A DNA stretch of 64,000 nucleotides. Source: Paenibacillus faecis. Lineage in GTDB: Bacteria; Bacillota; Bacilli; Paenibacillales; Paenibacillaceae. Below are positions 40,289-48,186 of the stretch, piece by piece; the first letter of the stretch is position 1; each line of letters opens with the position of its first letter. The notes under the pieces were generated by a model that did not search any database, was not told the origin of the DNA, and worked only from the letters and a program-made list of their open reading frames with translations. The position numbers and the translations under genes were made by a program. Location of the stretch: the NCBI RefSeq assembly GCF_008084145.1, contig NZ_VSDO01000001.1, forward strand, positions 124,001-188,000, read 5' to 3'.

Positions 40289-41408
40289 CCAGCGTCAGGC
40301 GCCTCCGCTCTTCCCCTTTGCCGCGGCGGGCGTCTTTTTTACCCTTGCCCTTGCGGTCGTTTCTCTGGCGCACCTGCTCTTTCGAAGCCTGATATTTCAG
40401 CTCCCGTTCCGTCTTGCGGTAGTTCTCCAATCGCTTCGGGTCCAGCTCACCGCTGTCTACCGCCGCTTTTACCGCACATCCCTCTTCCCGCTCATGCCGG
40501 CAGTCGGCAAACCGGCAATTCCGGCCAAGCTCTTCGATGTCCGTAAACGCTTCGGACCACCCGCCGCCATCTTCCCAAAGCCCGAGCTCGCGCATTCCGG
40601 GCGTATCGATCATCACCGCGCCTTGCGGCAGGATGAACAGCTCCCGGTGCGTGGTCGTATGGCGGCCGCGGCTGTCGCCCTCGCGGATTTCCTGCGTATC
40701 CTGAATCTCCTCGCCGGCAAGCCAGTTGAGAATCGTCGATTTGCCCGCCCCCGATGAGCCCGTAAGCGCCACGGTCATCCCTGGTCGAAGCAAGGCTTCC
40801 AGCTGCTCCCGGCCTTGGTCCTCCTTGGCGCTGACCGCGATGACCGGGACGCCGGGCGCGATACTTTCCGTTTCACGGACATACCGCTCGGGATCATCGC
40901 AAAGGTCGGCTTTGCTGAGCAGGATGACGGGATTTGCCCCGCTGTTCCAGGCCATGACGAGGTAGCGTTCCAGCCGCCGCAAGTTAAAATCTAGATTTAA
41001 GGCGGCTACCAGCAGCAACACATCCACATTCGCCGCTATCATTTGCTCCGTAGGTACGGAACCCGCCGCCCGGCGTGATATCCGGCTCGCCCGGGGCAAA
41101 ATGCCGTGGATGATTCCATCGTTCCCCCCTTCCGCCATAAACCTTACCGCAATCCAGTCACCGACGGCGGGAAAGGCGCTGCGATCCCCCAATTCGTGCT
41201 GAATCCGTCCCGACAATTCCGCCCAGCCTTCTCCTCGCGAGGTCACGATGCGGTATTTATGACCATGGTCGGCAATCACTCTTCCCGGGGACGCCTCCGC
41301 CAACTCCAGTTCGTCAAAAGCCGTTTGCCAATCAGGGCTCCAGCCGTAAGTATACAGACCGTTTTTTTCATGTTCATGGTAAGACTCCAAGTTTGGTTTT
41401 AATGTCAA
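40278..41408 (-). CDS. rsgA: RsgA-type ribosome small-subunit-dependent GTPase
   Basis: 376-aa circularly permuted GTPase that acts in late 30S maturation. An N-terminal OB fold (about 45-115) is followed by the permuted order G4 (LLSKADL), G5 (AVSAKED), G1 (GSSGAGKST), G2/G3 (DTPGM) and a zinc cluster CRFADCRHEREEGC; the C-terminus is very Lys/Arg-rich. TTG 41408 is chosen because GGAGG lies 8 bases before it; ATG 41423 has no ribosome site. It is not in the usual prpC-prkC-rsgA-rpe setting, so it is probably a second RsgA paralogue. Upstream lie a promoter, a 25-codon leader, alternative hairpins and two terminators, which imply attenuation control. Confidence 0.9.
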   Translation of the reverse strand: MTLKPNLESYHEHEKNGLYTYGWSPDWQTAFDELELAEASPGRVIADHGHKYRIVTSRGEGWAELSGRIQHELGDRSAFPAVGDWIAVRFMAEGGNDGIIHGILPRASRISRRAAGSVPTEQMIAANVDVLLLVAALNLDFNLRRLERYLVMAWNSGANPVILLSKADLCDDPERYVRETESIAPGVPVIAVSAKEDQGREQLEALLRPGMTVALTGSSGAGKSTILNWLAGEEIQDTQEIREGDSRGRHTTTHRELFILPQGAVMIDTPGMRELGLWEDGGGWSEAFTDIEELGRNCRFADCRHEREEGCAVKAAVDSGELDPKRLENYRKTERELKYQASKEQVRQRNDRKGKGKKDARRGKGEERRRLTLERD

Positions 41409-41452
41409 TTCAAATTCCTCCATATTAATCGAAATGTAGAACGCTTTGGAAA

Positions 41453-41486
41453 TGAAAAAAAAGACGCAAGGCATTAGCCTGCGTCT
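41453..41486 (-). terminator. Second leader terminator before rsgA-like gene (T2)
   Basis: Minus-strand AGACGCAGGC/GCCTTGCGTCT with four-base loop, then eight T, ending about 45 bases before the start codon. Its 5' arm can instead pair with TGCGTC just after T1. Confidence 0.85.
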
Positions 41487-41528
41487 AAATAAACTTTCAC
41501 GCCCACAGAGAATACCGATCGCGGGACG

Positions 41529-41562
41529 CAAAAAAACCGCAGGACCTTTACGGTCCCGCGGT
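41529..41562 (-). terminator. First leader terminator before rsgA-like gene (T1)
   Basis: Minus-strand ACCGCGGGACC/GGTCCTGCGGT then seven T. The 5' arm and loop (GGGACCGTAAA, 41547-41557) are complementary over 11 bp, one wobble, to TTTACGGTCTC inside the leader peptide codons (41646-41656), giving an antiterminator. Confidence 0.88.
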
Positions 41563-41577
41563 AACATTTCCTCTTCC

Positions 41578-41625
41578 AAGGCGAAGCATCGCTCCATATT
41601 GTGTTGAATGGAATGATTGCGCCTT
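41578..41625 (-). other. Leader hairpin starting at the leader-peptide stop codon
   Basis: AAGGCG (41620-41625) pairs with CGCCTT (41578-41583), with further pairing inside (CAATCAT/GCGATG and CCAT/ATGG). The stop codon TAA supplies the first bases of the stem. Confidence 0.6.
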
Positions 41626-41701
41626 AAATGAACGAATTCCGAGTGGAGACCGTAAACTTATGTTGAGCAGCGAAAGAAACAATTCCGTATACTTCGTACA
41701 T
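41624..41701 (-). CDS. 25-aa leader peptide upstream of rsgA-like gene
   Basis: ATG 41701 preceded by GAAGGAGG at 9 bases, ending at TAA 41624-41626. Product begins MYEVYGIVSFAAQHKF and ends TRNSFI. It follows a consensus promoter by some 35 bp and precedes two terminators and the GTPase gene. No arrest motif is recognised. Part of its coding sequence (41646-41656) is the antiterminator strand, so ribosome position on this frame should decide between T1 and antitermination. Confidence 0.65.
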   Translation of the reverse strand: MYEVYGIVSFAAQHKFTVSTRNSFI

Positions 41702-41733
41702 AATTACCAGCCTCCTTCAAAAGATTTGTTTAC

Positions 41734-41762
41734 ATCATAGGGTACCCGCCAACATTTGTCAA
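41734..41762 (-). promoter_or_regulatory. Sigma-A promoter of the rsgA-like unit
   Basis: Minus-strand perfect TTGACA (41757-41762), 17 bp, TATGAT (41734-41739). Confidence 0.88.
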
Positions 41763-41773
41763 CCCGTTATTTG

Positions 41774-42478
41774 CTAATTGGCTACACAGCCCGAAACGAA
41801 CTCTTTAAGGCTTGGCTCAACCTCGTTCAGTTCCCTGATGGTTCGCCAAGGTTTACCCCCTTCCAGATCTTCGGGCCAGGCATGTTTGCGGAGCAGCCAA
41901 ATCCCGCGAATGCCGACCTGGGCAGCCCCCCAAATATCGTTAACGGGATGGTCACCGATGATCACGGTCTCCTCACTAGGGGTCCCGAGCCGGTCAAGGG
42001 CAATGCGGTAAATCCGTTCATCCGGCTTCTTGATGCCGAGATCCCCGGAAACGATAATTTCGTCAAAATGTCCCCGCAGCGCAAGGCGGTCGATTTTTCC
42101 ATGCTGCAGATGGCTGAAGCCATTGGTGATGATCCCCAGCTTCAGGCCGAGCGCTTTGCACGCCTTAAGCGCTTCTTCCGTATGATTCATAACCCGCGCG
42201 TGGGACATATAATTCCGGTCGTAGTAAGCCTTTAATTCGGTCAAATCCGGCTTGGAAGCCCAGGGCAATTTATCGATCAGCTCCCGAAAAAAACCTTCCT
42301 TCGGGCGATACCCGTCCGCGTCACTCTCTATCATATATTCCACGATGGCTTGCTGCTCCTCGGGCTCGGAGACCCGCAAACATTCACGGACAAGCTGCTC
42401 TGCGAACCGCCGGAAAGTCCAGTCCCGGTCCATTAACGTGTTGTCCAAATCGAATAATACCGCTTTGATTTGCTCCAT
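41774..42478 (-). CDS. HAD-family hydrolase (YjjG/YsaA-like)
   Basis: 234-aa haloacid dehalogenase phosphatase. Motif I FDLDNTLMD (nucleophile Asp 10), motif II in IITNGF, motif III Lys in GIKKPDERIY, motif IV GDHPVNDIWGA. An all-helical cap lies at about 18-95. Likely a nucleotide or small phosphoester phosphatase. ATG 42478 follows AGGAGTATC. Its 3' end is only 12 bp from the promoter of the rsgA-like leader, but the two seem independent. Confidence 0.92.
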   Translation of the reverse strand: MEQIKAVLFDLDNTLMDRDWTFRRFAEQLVRECLRVSEPEEQQAIVEYMIESDADGYRPKEGFFRELIDKLPWASKPDLTELKAYYDRNYMSHARVMNHTEEALKACKALGLKLGIITNGFSHLQHGKIDRLALRGHFDEIIVSGDLGIKKPDERIYRIALDRLGTPSEETVIIGDHPVNDIWGAAQVGIRGIWLLRKHAWPEDLEGGKPWRTIRELNEVEPSLKEFVSGCVAN

Positions 42479-42551
42479 GATACTCCTCCGTTCTCGTCAT
42501 TCTCTATCTCTATTGTATAGGATATTGTCAATGGCGAGATCGGAGGGCAAG

Positions 42552-43025
42552 TTACATCACATGTTTCTGCCGATGGGTGAGGAGCATTTCCTGGTCCGTA
42601 ATGTAGAGGGGAAACGGCGGGAGTTCCTTCAGATATCGCTCTCTCATGAGCAGCCGGAAATCCACCTGATCCGGCTGCTCGGGTCCCAGTACGGGGAGCT
42701 TGCCGGTCCGTTCCACATAATGATCGACCGCGACCTGGACCATATCCAAGTAATAAGGAATTTCACGGTCTGCTTCCTCAAAAATCTCATACGTTTCCCG
42801 GGACAAATAAAACTTCTGGTCACTGTATCCGCCCAAATACCGGGCAAGTCGTTTCAAATCCAAGCTTCCGTCCGGCAGGACGAGCGTTTTGCGGTTGATG
42901 CCGTCCGGCATCTCCGCTTCGTACTGTAGAACGGCTTTCTTTACCTCTTCCAGCGAGACCTGCACGGAAGAAGGGACTTTGGCAGCCTGGCGTTGTCTGC
43001 GGCGATTTTTCAACCATAACAGCAT
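42552..43025 (-). CDS. DUF3939-like protein
   Basis: 157-aa protein with a short N-terminal hydrophobic, then basic stretch (LLWLKNRRRQRQ) and a soluble domain with VSLEEVKKAVLQYE, RKTLVLPDGSLDLKRLARYL, YLSRETYEIFEEADREIPYY and a C-terminal LYITDQEMLLTHR. I recognise it as a Bacillales family usually labelled DUF3939; function unknown. ATG 43025 lies 8 bases after GGGAGG; ATG 43031 is too close. A cre-like site sits in its 5' region. Confidence 0.7.
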   Translation of the reverse strand: MLLWLKNRRRQRQAAKVPSSVQVSLEEVKKAVLQYEAEMPDGINRKTLVLPDGSLDLKRLARYLGGYSDQKFYLSRETYEIFEEADREIPYYLDMVQVAVDHYVERTGKLPVLGPEQPDQVDFRLLMRERYLKELPPFPLYITDQEMLLTHRQKHVM

Positions 43026-43058
43026 GAGCATAACCTCCCAACTTCAAGATACATTAAC

Positions 43059-43083
43059 AGGAAGCGCTTACAATACTATTATA
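43059..43083 (-). promoter_or_regulatory. -10 and cre-like site before the DUF3939-like gene
   Basis: Minus-strand TATAAT (43078-43083) lacks a clear -35. AGGAAGCGCTTACA on the plus strand (43059-43072) matches the cre consensus except its first base and would overlap the transcription start. Confidence 0.45.
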
Positions 43084-43237
43084 TCCTTATTCACCGTTTT
43101 TGAACGCGATTCCGACCAGATTTCATATATTCGACATAATCGGAACCAGCCGCTTACCTGCCCGTCTCTGGATATTCTTTTCTTTTTGCGGTAGGATGAA
43201 TTATGTTCAGTTACTAAATATTTTTAGGAGGACTCTC

Positions 43238-44230
43238 ATGCAAGACGTCATCATCATCGGAGCGGGTCCTTGCGGACTGTCCGCAGCCATCGAATGCCAA
43301 CGGCGCGGTTTACATACGCTCATCATCGAAAAAAATTGCCTCGTCCACTCCATATACTCCTATCCAACGTATATGCAGTTCTTCAGCACGCCGGAGATGC
43401 TGGAAATCGGCGACATCCCGTTTGTCTCCCCGAACGAGAAGCCCTACCGTCATGAAGCGCTTGCCTACTATCGCAGAGTCAGCGCCCATTATGGCGTTCA
43501 GATCGCTTCCTACGAAGAAGCCACCCGCATCGAGCGTAAAGCGGACGGCACCTTCGTCGTGCATTCCGTTACGCGCAGCGGGGAGAAATGGGAGTACCCG
43601 GCTCGGTACGTCGTGATTTCCACAGGGTACTTTGACCATCCGAATATGCTGGGAATCCCCGGGGAAGATATGGATAAAGTCTCCCACTACTTCCAGGAAG
43701 CCCACCCTTACGCGGGGATGAAGGTCGCCGTGATCGGCGGCAGCAATTCCGCCGTGGACGCCGCAATGGAACTCGTTCGCGTCGATGCGGAGGTCACCGT
43801 CGTATACCGGGGCGAGGCCATGTCCGAATCGGTCAAGCCTTGGGTGAAGCCGGTGTTCGAAAGCATGGTGAATAAAGGAAAAATCAAGCTGCTGCTGCAA
43901 TCACGAGTGATCGGCATCAAGGAGAAAGAAATCGTGGTCGAGTCCTTAAACGACGCGAAGTCAACCTCCCTGCCGAACGATTTCGTGCTGGCCCTGACGG
44001 GTTTCCGGCCGGATCGCAAACTGATGCTCGAAGCCGGCGTGGAGATGTCCGGGGAGATGGAGAAACCGGTGTTCAACCCGGAGACGATGGAAACGAACGT
44101 GCCCGGCATTTACGTCGCAGGCGTCATTGCCTCCGGCCGGAATGCCAACGAGGTATTTATCGAAAGCGGCCGGGGTCACGGCCGGCTGATCGCGGACCAT
44201 ATTACCGAACTGTTGAAAGAACGCGGCTAA
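43238..44230 (+). CDS. ypdA: YpdA-type bacillithiol disulfide reductase
   Basis: 330-aa FAD/NADPH flavoprotein. Two dinucleotide-binding motifs: FAD loop GAGPCGLSAAIEC (about 8-20; the Cys after GP is typical of YpdA) and NADPH loop VIGGSNSAVDAAMEL near 165; a final GIYVAGVIASGRNANEVFIE. No CxxC redox pair, which separates it from thioredoxin reductase. YpdA recycles oxidised bacillithiol in Firmicutes with NADPH. ATG 43238 follows TAGGAGGA; an open frame upstream has no ribosome site. Followed by the DUF441 gene after 40 bp. Confidence 0.93.
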   Translation: MQDVIIIGAGPCGLSAAIECQRRGLHTLIIEKNCLVHSIYSYPTYMQFFSTPEMLEIGDIPFVSPNEKPYRHEALAYYRRVSAHYGVQIASYEEATRIERKADGTFVVHSVTRSGEKWEYPARYVVISTGYFDHPNMLGIPGEDMDKVSHYFQEAHPYAGMKVAVIGGSNSAVDAAMELVRVDAEVTVVYRGEAMSESVKPWVKPVFESMVNKGKIKLLLQSRVIGIKEKEIVVESLNDAKSTSLPNDFVLALTGFRPDRKLMLEAGVEMSGEMEKPVFNPETMETNVPGIYVAGVIASGRNANEVFIESGRGHGRLIADHITELLKERG

Positions 44231-44270
44231 TTGGAACCGGTATTCCCGGCCGACATAAGGAGTTAAATTA

Positions 44271-44723
44271 ATGAACCAAATCGACACGATCTCACTGGTC
44301 CTGCTTTTCCTGGCGGCGCTGGGGATATTCAGCGGCAACATGCCGATTACCGTCGCCATGATCGTGCTGCTGCTCATCCGCGTCCTGCATCTGCACTTTG
44401 CTTTTCCCTGGTTGGAAAAGTACGGCCTGACCGTCGGAATCATCATTCTGACCATCGGCGTTATGACGCCGCTGGCCAGCGGCAAGCTTACGCTGCAGAC
44501 CCTGTGGGCCTCCTTTTTTCACTGGAAGTCCCTGCTCGCCATCGCGGTCGGCATGCTGGTCGCCTGGCTCGGCGGCCGCGGGGCGGCGTTGATGGGTAGC
44601 CAGCCGACCGTGGTGGCCGGTCTGCTCATCGGCACGGTGCTCGGCGTCGCCCTGTTCCGCGGCGTCCCCGTCGGCCCCCTGATCGCGGCCGGCATTCTGT
44701 CGTTGATCATCGGGAAACTGTGA
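44271..44723 (+). CDS. ytwI: DUF441/UPF0756 membrane protein (YtwI)
   Basis: 150-aa integral membrane protein with four or five hydrophobic helices ([81 protein letters not shown]). The conserved [16 protein letters not shown] and GRG elements identify DUF441; function unknown. RBS AAGGAG precedes ATG 44271. Probably co-transcribed with ypdA and ending at the terminator at 44752. Confidence 0.9.
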   Translation: MNQIDTISLVLLFLAALGIFSGNMPITVAMIVLLLIRVLHLHFAFPWLEKYGLTVGIIILTIGVMTPLASGKLTLQTLWASFFHWKSLLAIAVGMLVAWLGGRGAALMGSQPTVVAGLLIGTVLGVALFRGVPVGPLIAAGILSLIIGKL

Positions 44724-44751
44724 CCGTACAGCCAACCTGACGTTTTATGCA

Positions 44752-44797
44752 AAAGAGGTTTCCCTCCCGTAATTCGGAAAGGGAAACCTCTTTTTTT
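44752..44797. terminator. Bidirectional terminator after ytwI
   Basis: Stem AAAGAGGTTTCCCT/AGGGAAACCTCTTT, T7 on the plus strand. Confidence 0.9.
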
Positions 44798-44853
44798 AGA
44801 ATGGATCCAACAAGGAGGTGTTTCCGCTTGAACATGGGCAAACTCTGGGCCGC

Positions 44854-46611
44854 TTACTCCGACGGATTCAGATTTTGAATGTTATACAGCTGCGCGTAAA
44901 CGCCGTCCTCTTTCGCCATTAATTGTTCGTGGGTGCCGCGCTCGGCCACCGAGCCGTTCTTCATCACGACGATCAGATCGGCATGGGTGATCGTAGACAA
45001 CCGGTGGGCGACGATAAGCGTCGTCCGGCTTTGCGAAAGATCCTGCAGGGACTGCTGGATCAGGTGCTCCGATTCGAGGTCCAGCGCCGACGTCGCTTCG
45101 TCCAGAATAAGAATCGGCGGGTCCTTCAGGAACACGCGGGCGATGGCGATCCGCTGTTTCTGTCCGCCGGAAAGCTTCACTCCGCGCTCCCCGACCTCAG
45201 TGTCGTACCCTTGCGGCAGCTGCATGATGAAATCATGCGCGTTCGCCGCCTTCGCCGCGGCGATGACCGCTTCTTCATCGGCCTCGGGGTCGCCAAGCTT
45301 GATGTTGTCGCGGACGCTGCCGCTAAACAGGAAGTTGTCCTGCAGCACCATGCCGATCCGGCTGCGCAGGCTCTCCATCGTCCAGTCGCGGACGTCCTTC
45401 CCGCCGACCGTAATCATCCCTTTCTGCACATCGTAGAAACGGGGAATCAAGCCTACCAGCGAGGATTTTCCGCCCCCGCTCATGCCGACGAACGCGACCG
45501 TTTGGCCGGGATGCACCTGCAGGGTAATATTTTTCAGCACCCAATTCCCTTCCTCATGGTATTTAAACCACACGTTGCGGAAGCCGATGCCGTGCATCCC
45601 GCCGGGCATGATCTCCGCGTCCTTCCGGTCGGTCATATCGTAAGGCTCCTCAAACAGCTCAAGCACCCGTTCCCACGAGGCCGACGCCTGCGTAAGCACC
45701 GTGGAAGAATTGATCAGCCGCTTTAACGGAGCGTAAAGCCGGTCCAGATAGCCAAAAAACGCGACAAACGTACCTAGCGTCAAATGATGCTGGATGACTT
45801 GGTAGCCGCCATACCCGATGACAAGCAGCGGCGCGATATCCGTCAAGGTGTTGATCACGGCGAACGTCCAGGCGTTCCAGCGGCTGTGGGCCATCGCTTT
45901 GTTCAGGTACGTTCCGTTGATTCCCGTGAACTGGCGGGCTTCATGCCGCTCCAAAGCGAAGCTGCGGATGACGGAAATGCCTTGAATCCGTTCGTGCAGA
46001 TAAGCCTGAATCCCGGCAAGCGCCGCCGAACGGTCTTTTGTCAGCTTCTTCAACCGTTTGTAGAGCACCTTCACCGCGATGGCGTAGAGGGGAAATATCG
46101 CGATCGCCACCAGCGTCAGGAGCGGGTTTAAATACAACATGAAGCCCAGGACGAATATCAGCGTAAACAGATCTAGCCAGATGTTCATCATTCCGACTTC
46201 CACGATGTTTTTCGTCTGTTCGGCATCGTTGATAAACCGGGAAATGACCTCGCCGACTTTCGTGTTCTGGTAGTACCTGAGCGATAACCGCTGAAGATGC
46301 CCGTACAGTTTGTTGCGAAGATCGTACAAAATCCGGGCGGTGATCAACTGGGCAAAATATTGACGGGCATATTCCACCGGACCGCGGACAATGACAAACA
46401 GAAATAGCGTACCGCCGAGGACGATAAGGAGGCGGTCTACCTTTTGGCCGAAATCGGCTGCGGGATTAAGCAGAATATCGTCCACCACATACTTTTGGAC
46501 CAACGGCAGCAAAGACGGAATGCCGAACTTTAAAATTCCGATAAACAACGTGAGTACGATCCATTTCGCATAAGGCCGGACAAACTTAAAATACGCTTTC
46601 CATTGCTTCAA
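44854..46611 (-). CDS. ABC exporter half-transporter (MsbA/YfiB-like)
   Basis: 585-aa exporter: six membrane helices (about 15-300) then ATPase with Walker A GMSGGGKSS, signature LSGGQKQRIAIARVFL, Walker B LILDEATSALD and IVAHRLSTI. Canonical catalytic Glu present, so a homodimer is possible. Substrate unknown. The frame is open to ATG 46734, but the extra 41 codons include a perfect-looking RNA hairpin (46643-46665) and no ribosome site; I favour TTG 46611, after GAGGGA, though with a long spacer. Ends near the terminator at 44752. Confidence 0.85.
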   Translation of the reverse strand: MKQWKAYFKFVRPYAKWIVLTLFIGILKFGIPSLLPLVQKYVVDDILLNPAADFGQKVDRLLIVLGGTLFLFVIVRGPVEYARQYFAQLITARILYDLRNKLYGHLQRLSLRYYQNTKVGEVISRFINDAEQTKNIVEVGMMNIWLDLFTLIFVLGFMLYLNPLLTLVAIAIFPLYAIAVKVLYKRLKKLTKDRSAALAGIQAYLHERIQGISVIRSFALERHEARQFTGINGTYLNKAMAHSRWNAWTFAVINTLTDIAPLLVIGYGGYQVIQHHLTLGTFVAFFGYLDRLYAPLKRLINSSTVLTQASASWERVLELFEEPYDMTDRKDAEIMPGGMHGIGFRNVWFKYHEEGNWVLKNITLQVHPGQTVAFVGMSGGGKSSLVGLIPRFYDVQKGMITVGGKDVRDWTMESLRSRIGMVLQDNFLFSGSVRDNIKLGDPEADEEAVIAAAKAANAHDFIMQLPQGYDTEVGERGVKLSGGQKQRIAIARVFLKDPPILILDEATSALDLESEHLIQQSLQDLSQSRTTLIVAHRLSTITHADLIVVMKNGSVAERGTHEQLMAKEDGVYAQLYNIQNLNPSE

Positions 46612-46642
46612 CTCAGCTGCACATCCCTCTTCTTCGTAATTC

Positions 46643-46667
46643 AAGCCAACGTCCGGCGTCCTTTCGA
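46643..46667 (-). other. GNRA-capped hairpin in ABC exporter leader
   Basis: Minus-strand CCGGCGTTC, loop GAAA, GGACGCCGG: nine-bp stem with one wobble and a GNRA tetraloop, about 35-55 bases before the chosen start. No T run follows, so it is not a terminator; it may affect mRNA stability or translation. Confidence 0.5.
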
Positions 46668-46849
46668 ACGCCGGGATAAACGCTTGTTTTTTGCGTAAAG
46701 CTGTATTTGTAACCCCATTAATGATATACTCCATATTAACATGTCACTGCCTGTCATTGCGGAAAATGATACGCCGTTCCTGTGTCTATGGGCGGGGTAT
46801 AGCAAGGAAACAGGCACGAATAGCAACAGCCCGCTTTAGGAGGATAACC

Positions 46850-47365
46850 ATGTCGCGTCGATTTGTGATTGAAGCCGTGATGGTGGCAATTTACGGTGAA
46901 TTGTTGGTGCCGTCTGCGCCTGTGGAATATATCGTCCCTTACACCACCGTCATGGAACTCTATGAATTTCAGAAAAGCCCGGAACCCCTGATGAACGATC
47001 CGCTGGATGACAGCCATGTCAAACGCAAAATCGGCGAATTGATCGCTTATCTGGAAGAGCCGCTCAACCGGAAAAAGCTCGAGCGCGCCCTCTCGGTTCC
47101 CTGGTCCAAAAGCCCGGCCATCTTGTTCGGCGACCATGTCTCCTGGACCGTCGTCAACGCCGTGGATAACGAGCAGTATGGGGAACTGCTCGATCCGATC
47201 GAAACGGAAATCGTCCTCGCCGCCCAGCGCGAAAATGCGCCGATCCTGACGGACCAATTGGAGCTGATCCGCCGGATTCTTGAAGCCGAAGCCCCGGTAC
47301 AAATCTACGATATCGGAGACTTCGAATTCGCGATGGAGGACAATATCTTTTTTAATCAAAACTGA
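46850..47365 (+). CDS. Conserved hypothetical protein, 171 aa
   Basis: Soluble alpha/beta protein beginning MSRRFVIEAVMVAIYGELLV and ending FEFAMEDNIFF, with acidic composition. I have seen near-identical proteins in Paenibacillus-type genomes, sometimes labelled 'ADP-heptose synthase', a label nothing in the sequence supports: no nucleotide-binding motif is visible. ATG 46850 follows TTTAGGAGGAT. Monocistronic with a terminator after the stop. Confidence 0.8.
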   Translation: MSRRFVIEAVMVAIYGELLVPSAPVEYIVPYTTVMELYEFQKSPEPLMNDPLDDSHVKRKIGELIAYLEEPLNRKKLERALSVPWSKSPAILFGDHVSWTVVNAVDNEQYGELLDPIETEIVLAAQRENAPILTDQLELIRRILEAEAPVQIYDIGDFEFAMEDNIFFNQN

Positions 47366-47370
47366 TGCAA

Positions 47371-47416
47371 AAGCACGGAACTACAGATCCCGGTCTGTAA
47401 ATTCCGTGCTTTTTTG
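47371..47416. terminator. Terminator between 171-aa gene and HesB-like gene
   Basis: Stem AAGCACGGAA/TTCCGTGCTT with inner TACAGA/TCTGTA and T6; also usable leftward. Confidence 0.88.
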
Positions 47417-47420
47417 AACA

Positions 47421-47714
47421 TTATGCCAATGGTTCGTATCGGTATTCGATATCGTCTTCCGCCGCATTATAAGTGACCTTTAGCCGATGGCCTTCCAGGT
47501 ACCACTTGTCCTGCTCTTCCATAAAGAAGGTAATCCCCGCTTCCATGACGGAAATGCCCGGCGACACGGGTTTGTCCGACTGGATGCCGAGCGAGAATCC
47601 CGGATGGATTTGTCCTCCTGCACTGTACCGGGCGAACAATCGAACCGCATCCCCCTCCTGCAGCCCCAGCTCCTTCTTGAACCAAAGGGCCGCTTCCTTC
47701 GTTACTTCGATCAT
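47421..47714 (-). CDS. HesB/YneR-like protein without cysteines
   Basis: 97-aa protein of the HesB/YadR/YfhF group: VTKEAALWFKKELGLQEGD, VRLFARYSAGGQIHPGFSLGI, ITFFMEEQDKWYLEGHRLKV. True IscA/SufA proteins carry three cysteines for Fe-S binding; here all are missing, as in Bacillus YneR, so Fe-S assembly is unlikely. ATG 47714 lies 8 bases after GGAGG; ATG 47720 is too close. Function unknown. Confidence 0.85.
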   Translation of the reverse strand: MIEVTKEAALWFKKELGLQEGDAVRLFARYSAGGQIHPGFSLGIQSDKPVSPGISVMEAGITFFMEEQDKWYLEGHRLKVTYNAAEDDIEYRYEPLA

Positions 47715-47775
47715 CTGCATCTCCTCCTGTACACTCCTTATTGTAGACGAAAGAATGGATTTTGCAAAAAATAAA

Positions 47776-47805
47776 TTGACACTTTCCCGAAGCCGATGAT
47801 AAAAT
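47776..47805 (+). promoter_or_regulatory. Sigma-A promoter of the bmrBCD-like operon
   Basis: Perfect TTGACA (47776-47781), 18 bp, TAAAAT (47800-47805). Confidence 0.75.
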
Positions 47806-47861
47806 CGTCAACATACGAGATCGCATTTTGCATTAATTACCATTTGAAAGGGGTGAAGACG

Positions 47862-47978
47862 GTGTTTACGATTGTATACTTGACTGCATTTCGCGATGCA
47901 GACCGCACACAACCGAATACCGTAGTAACCCTGCAGGTTTCAAGCGAGTTTTTTGTTGATCCCCTTCGCGCCCGTTGA
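47862..47978 (+). CDS. bmrB: BmrB-like leader peptide of the bmrCD operon
   Basis: 38-codon frame (GTG 47862, Shine-Dalgarno GAAAGGGGTGA 8 bases before) beginning VFTIVYLTAF and ending FFVDPLRAR. It occupies the position of Bacillus subtilis BmrB, a 54-aa peptide whose translation governs readthrough of a terminator before bmrCD. An in-frame GTG three codons earlier is possible. The peptide sequence itself was not compared with BmrB, so the name rests on context. Confidence 0.68.
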   Translation: MFTIVYLTAFRDADRTQPNTVVTLQVSSEFFVDPLRAR

Positions 47979-48015
47979 CGCGATTGGAAGCAGCCTTTCA
48001 TGATTTTGCGGCGGT

Positions 48016-48033
48016 TACTTGCACAGTCAAGTA
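48016..48033 (+). other. Leader hairpin in the bmrCD attenuator
   Basis: TACTTG (48016-48021)/CAAGTA (48028-48033), between leader-peptide stop and terminator; probably the anti-antiterminator or antiterminator element. Confidence 0.45.
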
Positions 48034-48061
48034 GCGTACGCGACATATGTTAAAGAAACTT

Positions 48062-48094
48062 AAGGCATACGTTTACGGACGTCATGCCTTTTTT
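48062..48094 (+). terminator. Attenuator terminator before bmrC
   Basis: AAGGCAT (48062-48068)/ATGCCTT (48084-48090) with further ACGT/ACGT pairing inside, then T6. A second hairpin GGACCG/CGGTCC follows at 48107-48123 with no T run. Confidence 0.82.
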
Positions 48095-48186
48095 GCTGTT
48101 TTCACGGGACCGAAAAACGGTCCGTACAATCCTGCACAGTCGATTCGATCCAAACGAATAAAGAGAAAAAGGAGGAAACCTTTATC

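Noticed and set aside
41536..41580. T-box leader before the rsgA-like gene (TGTTACCGCGGGA resembles the T-box)
   Set aside because: The T-box core TGGNACCGCG is not matched exactly, there is no specifier loop or AGTA element, and the leader is translated.
44827..44881. Plus-strand 16-codon frame after AAGGAGGTG (TTG/ATG near 44830)
   Set aside because: It lies antisense over the end of the ABC exporter gene, after a terminator and without a promoter; probably chance.
46612..46734. 41-residue N-terminal extension of the ABC exporter
   Set aside because: Contains a GNRA-capped RNA hairpin, has no ribosome site, and exceeds the usual family length.
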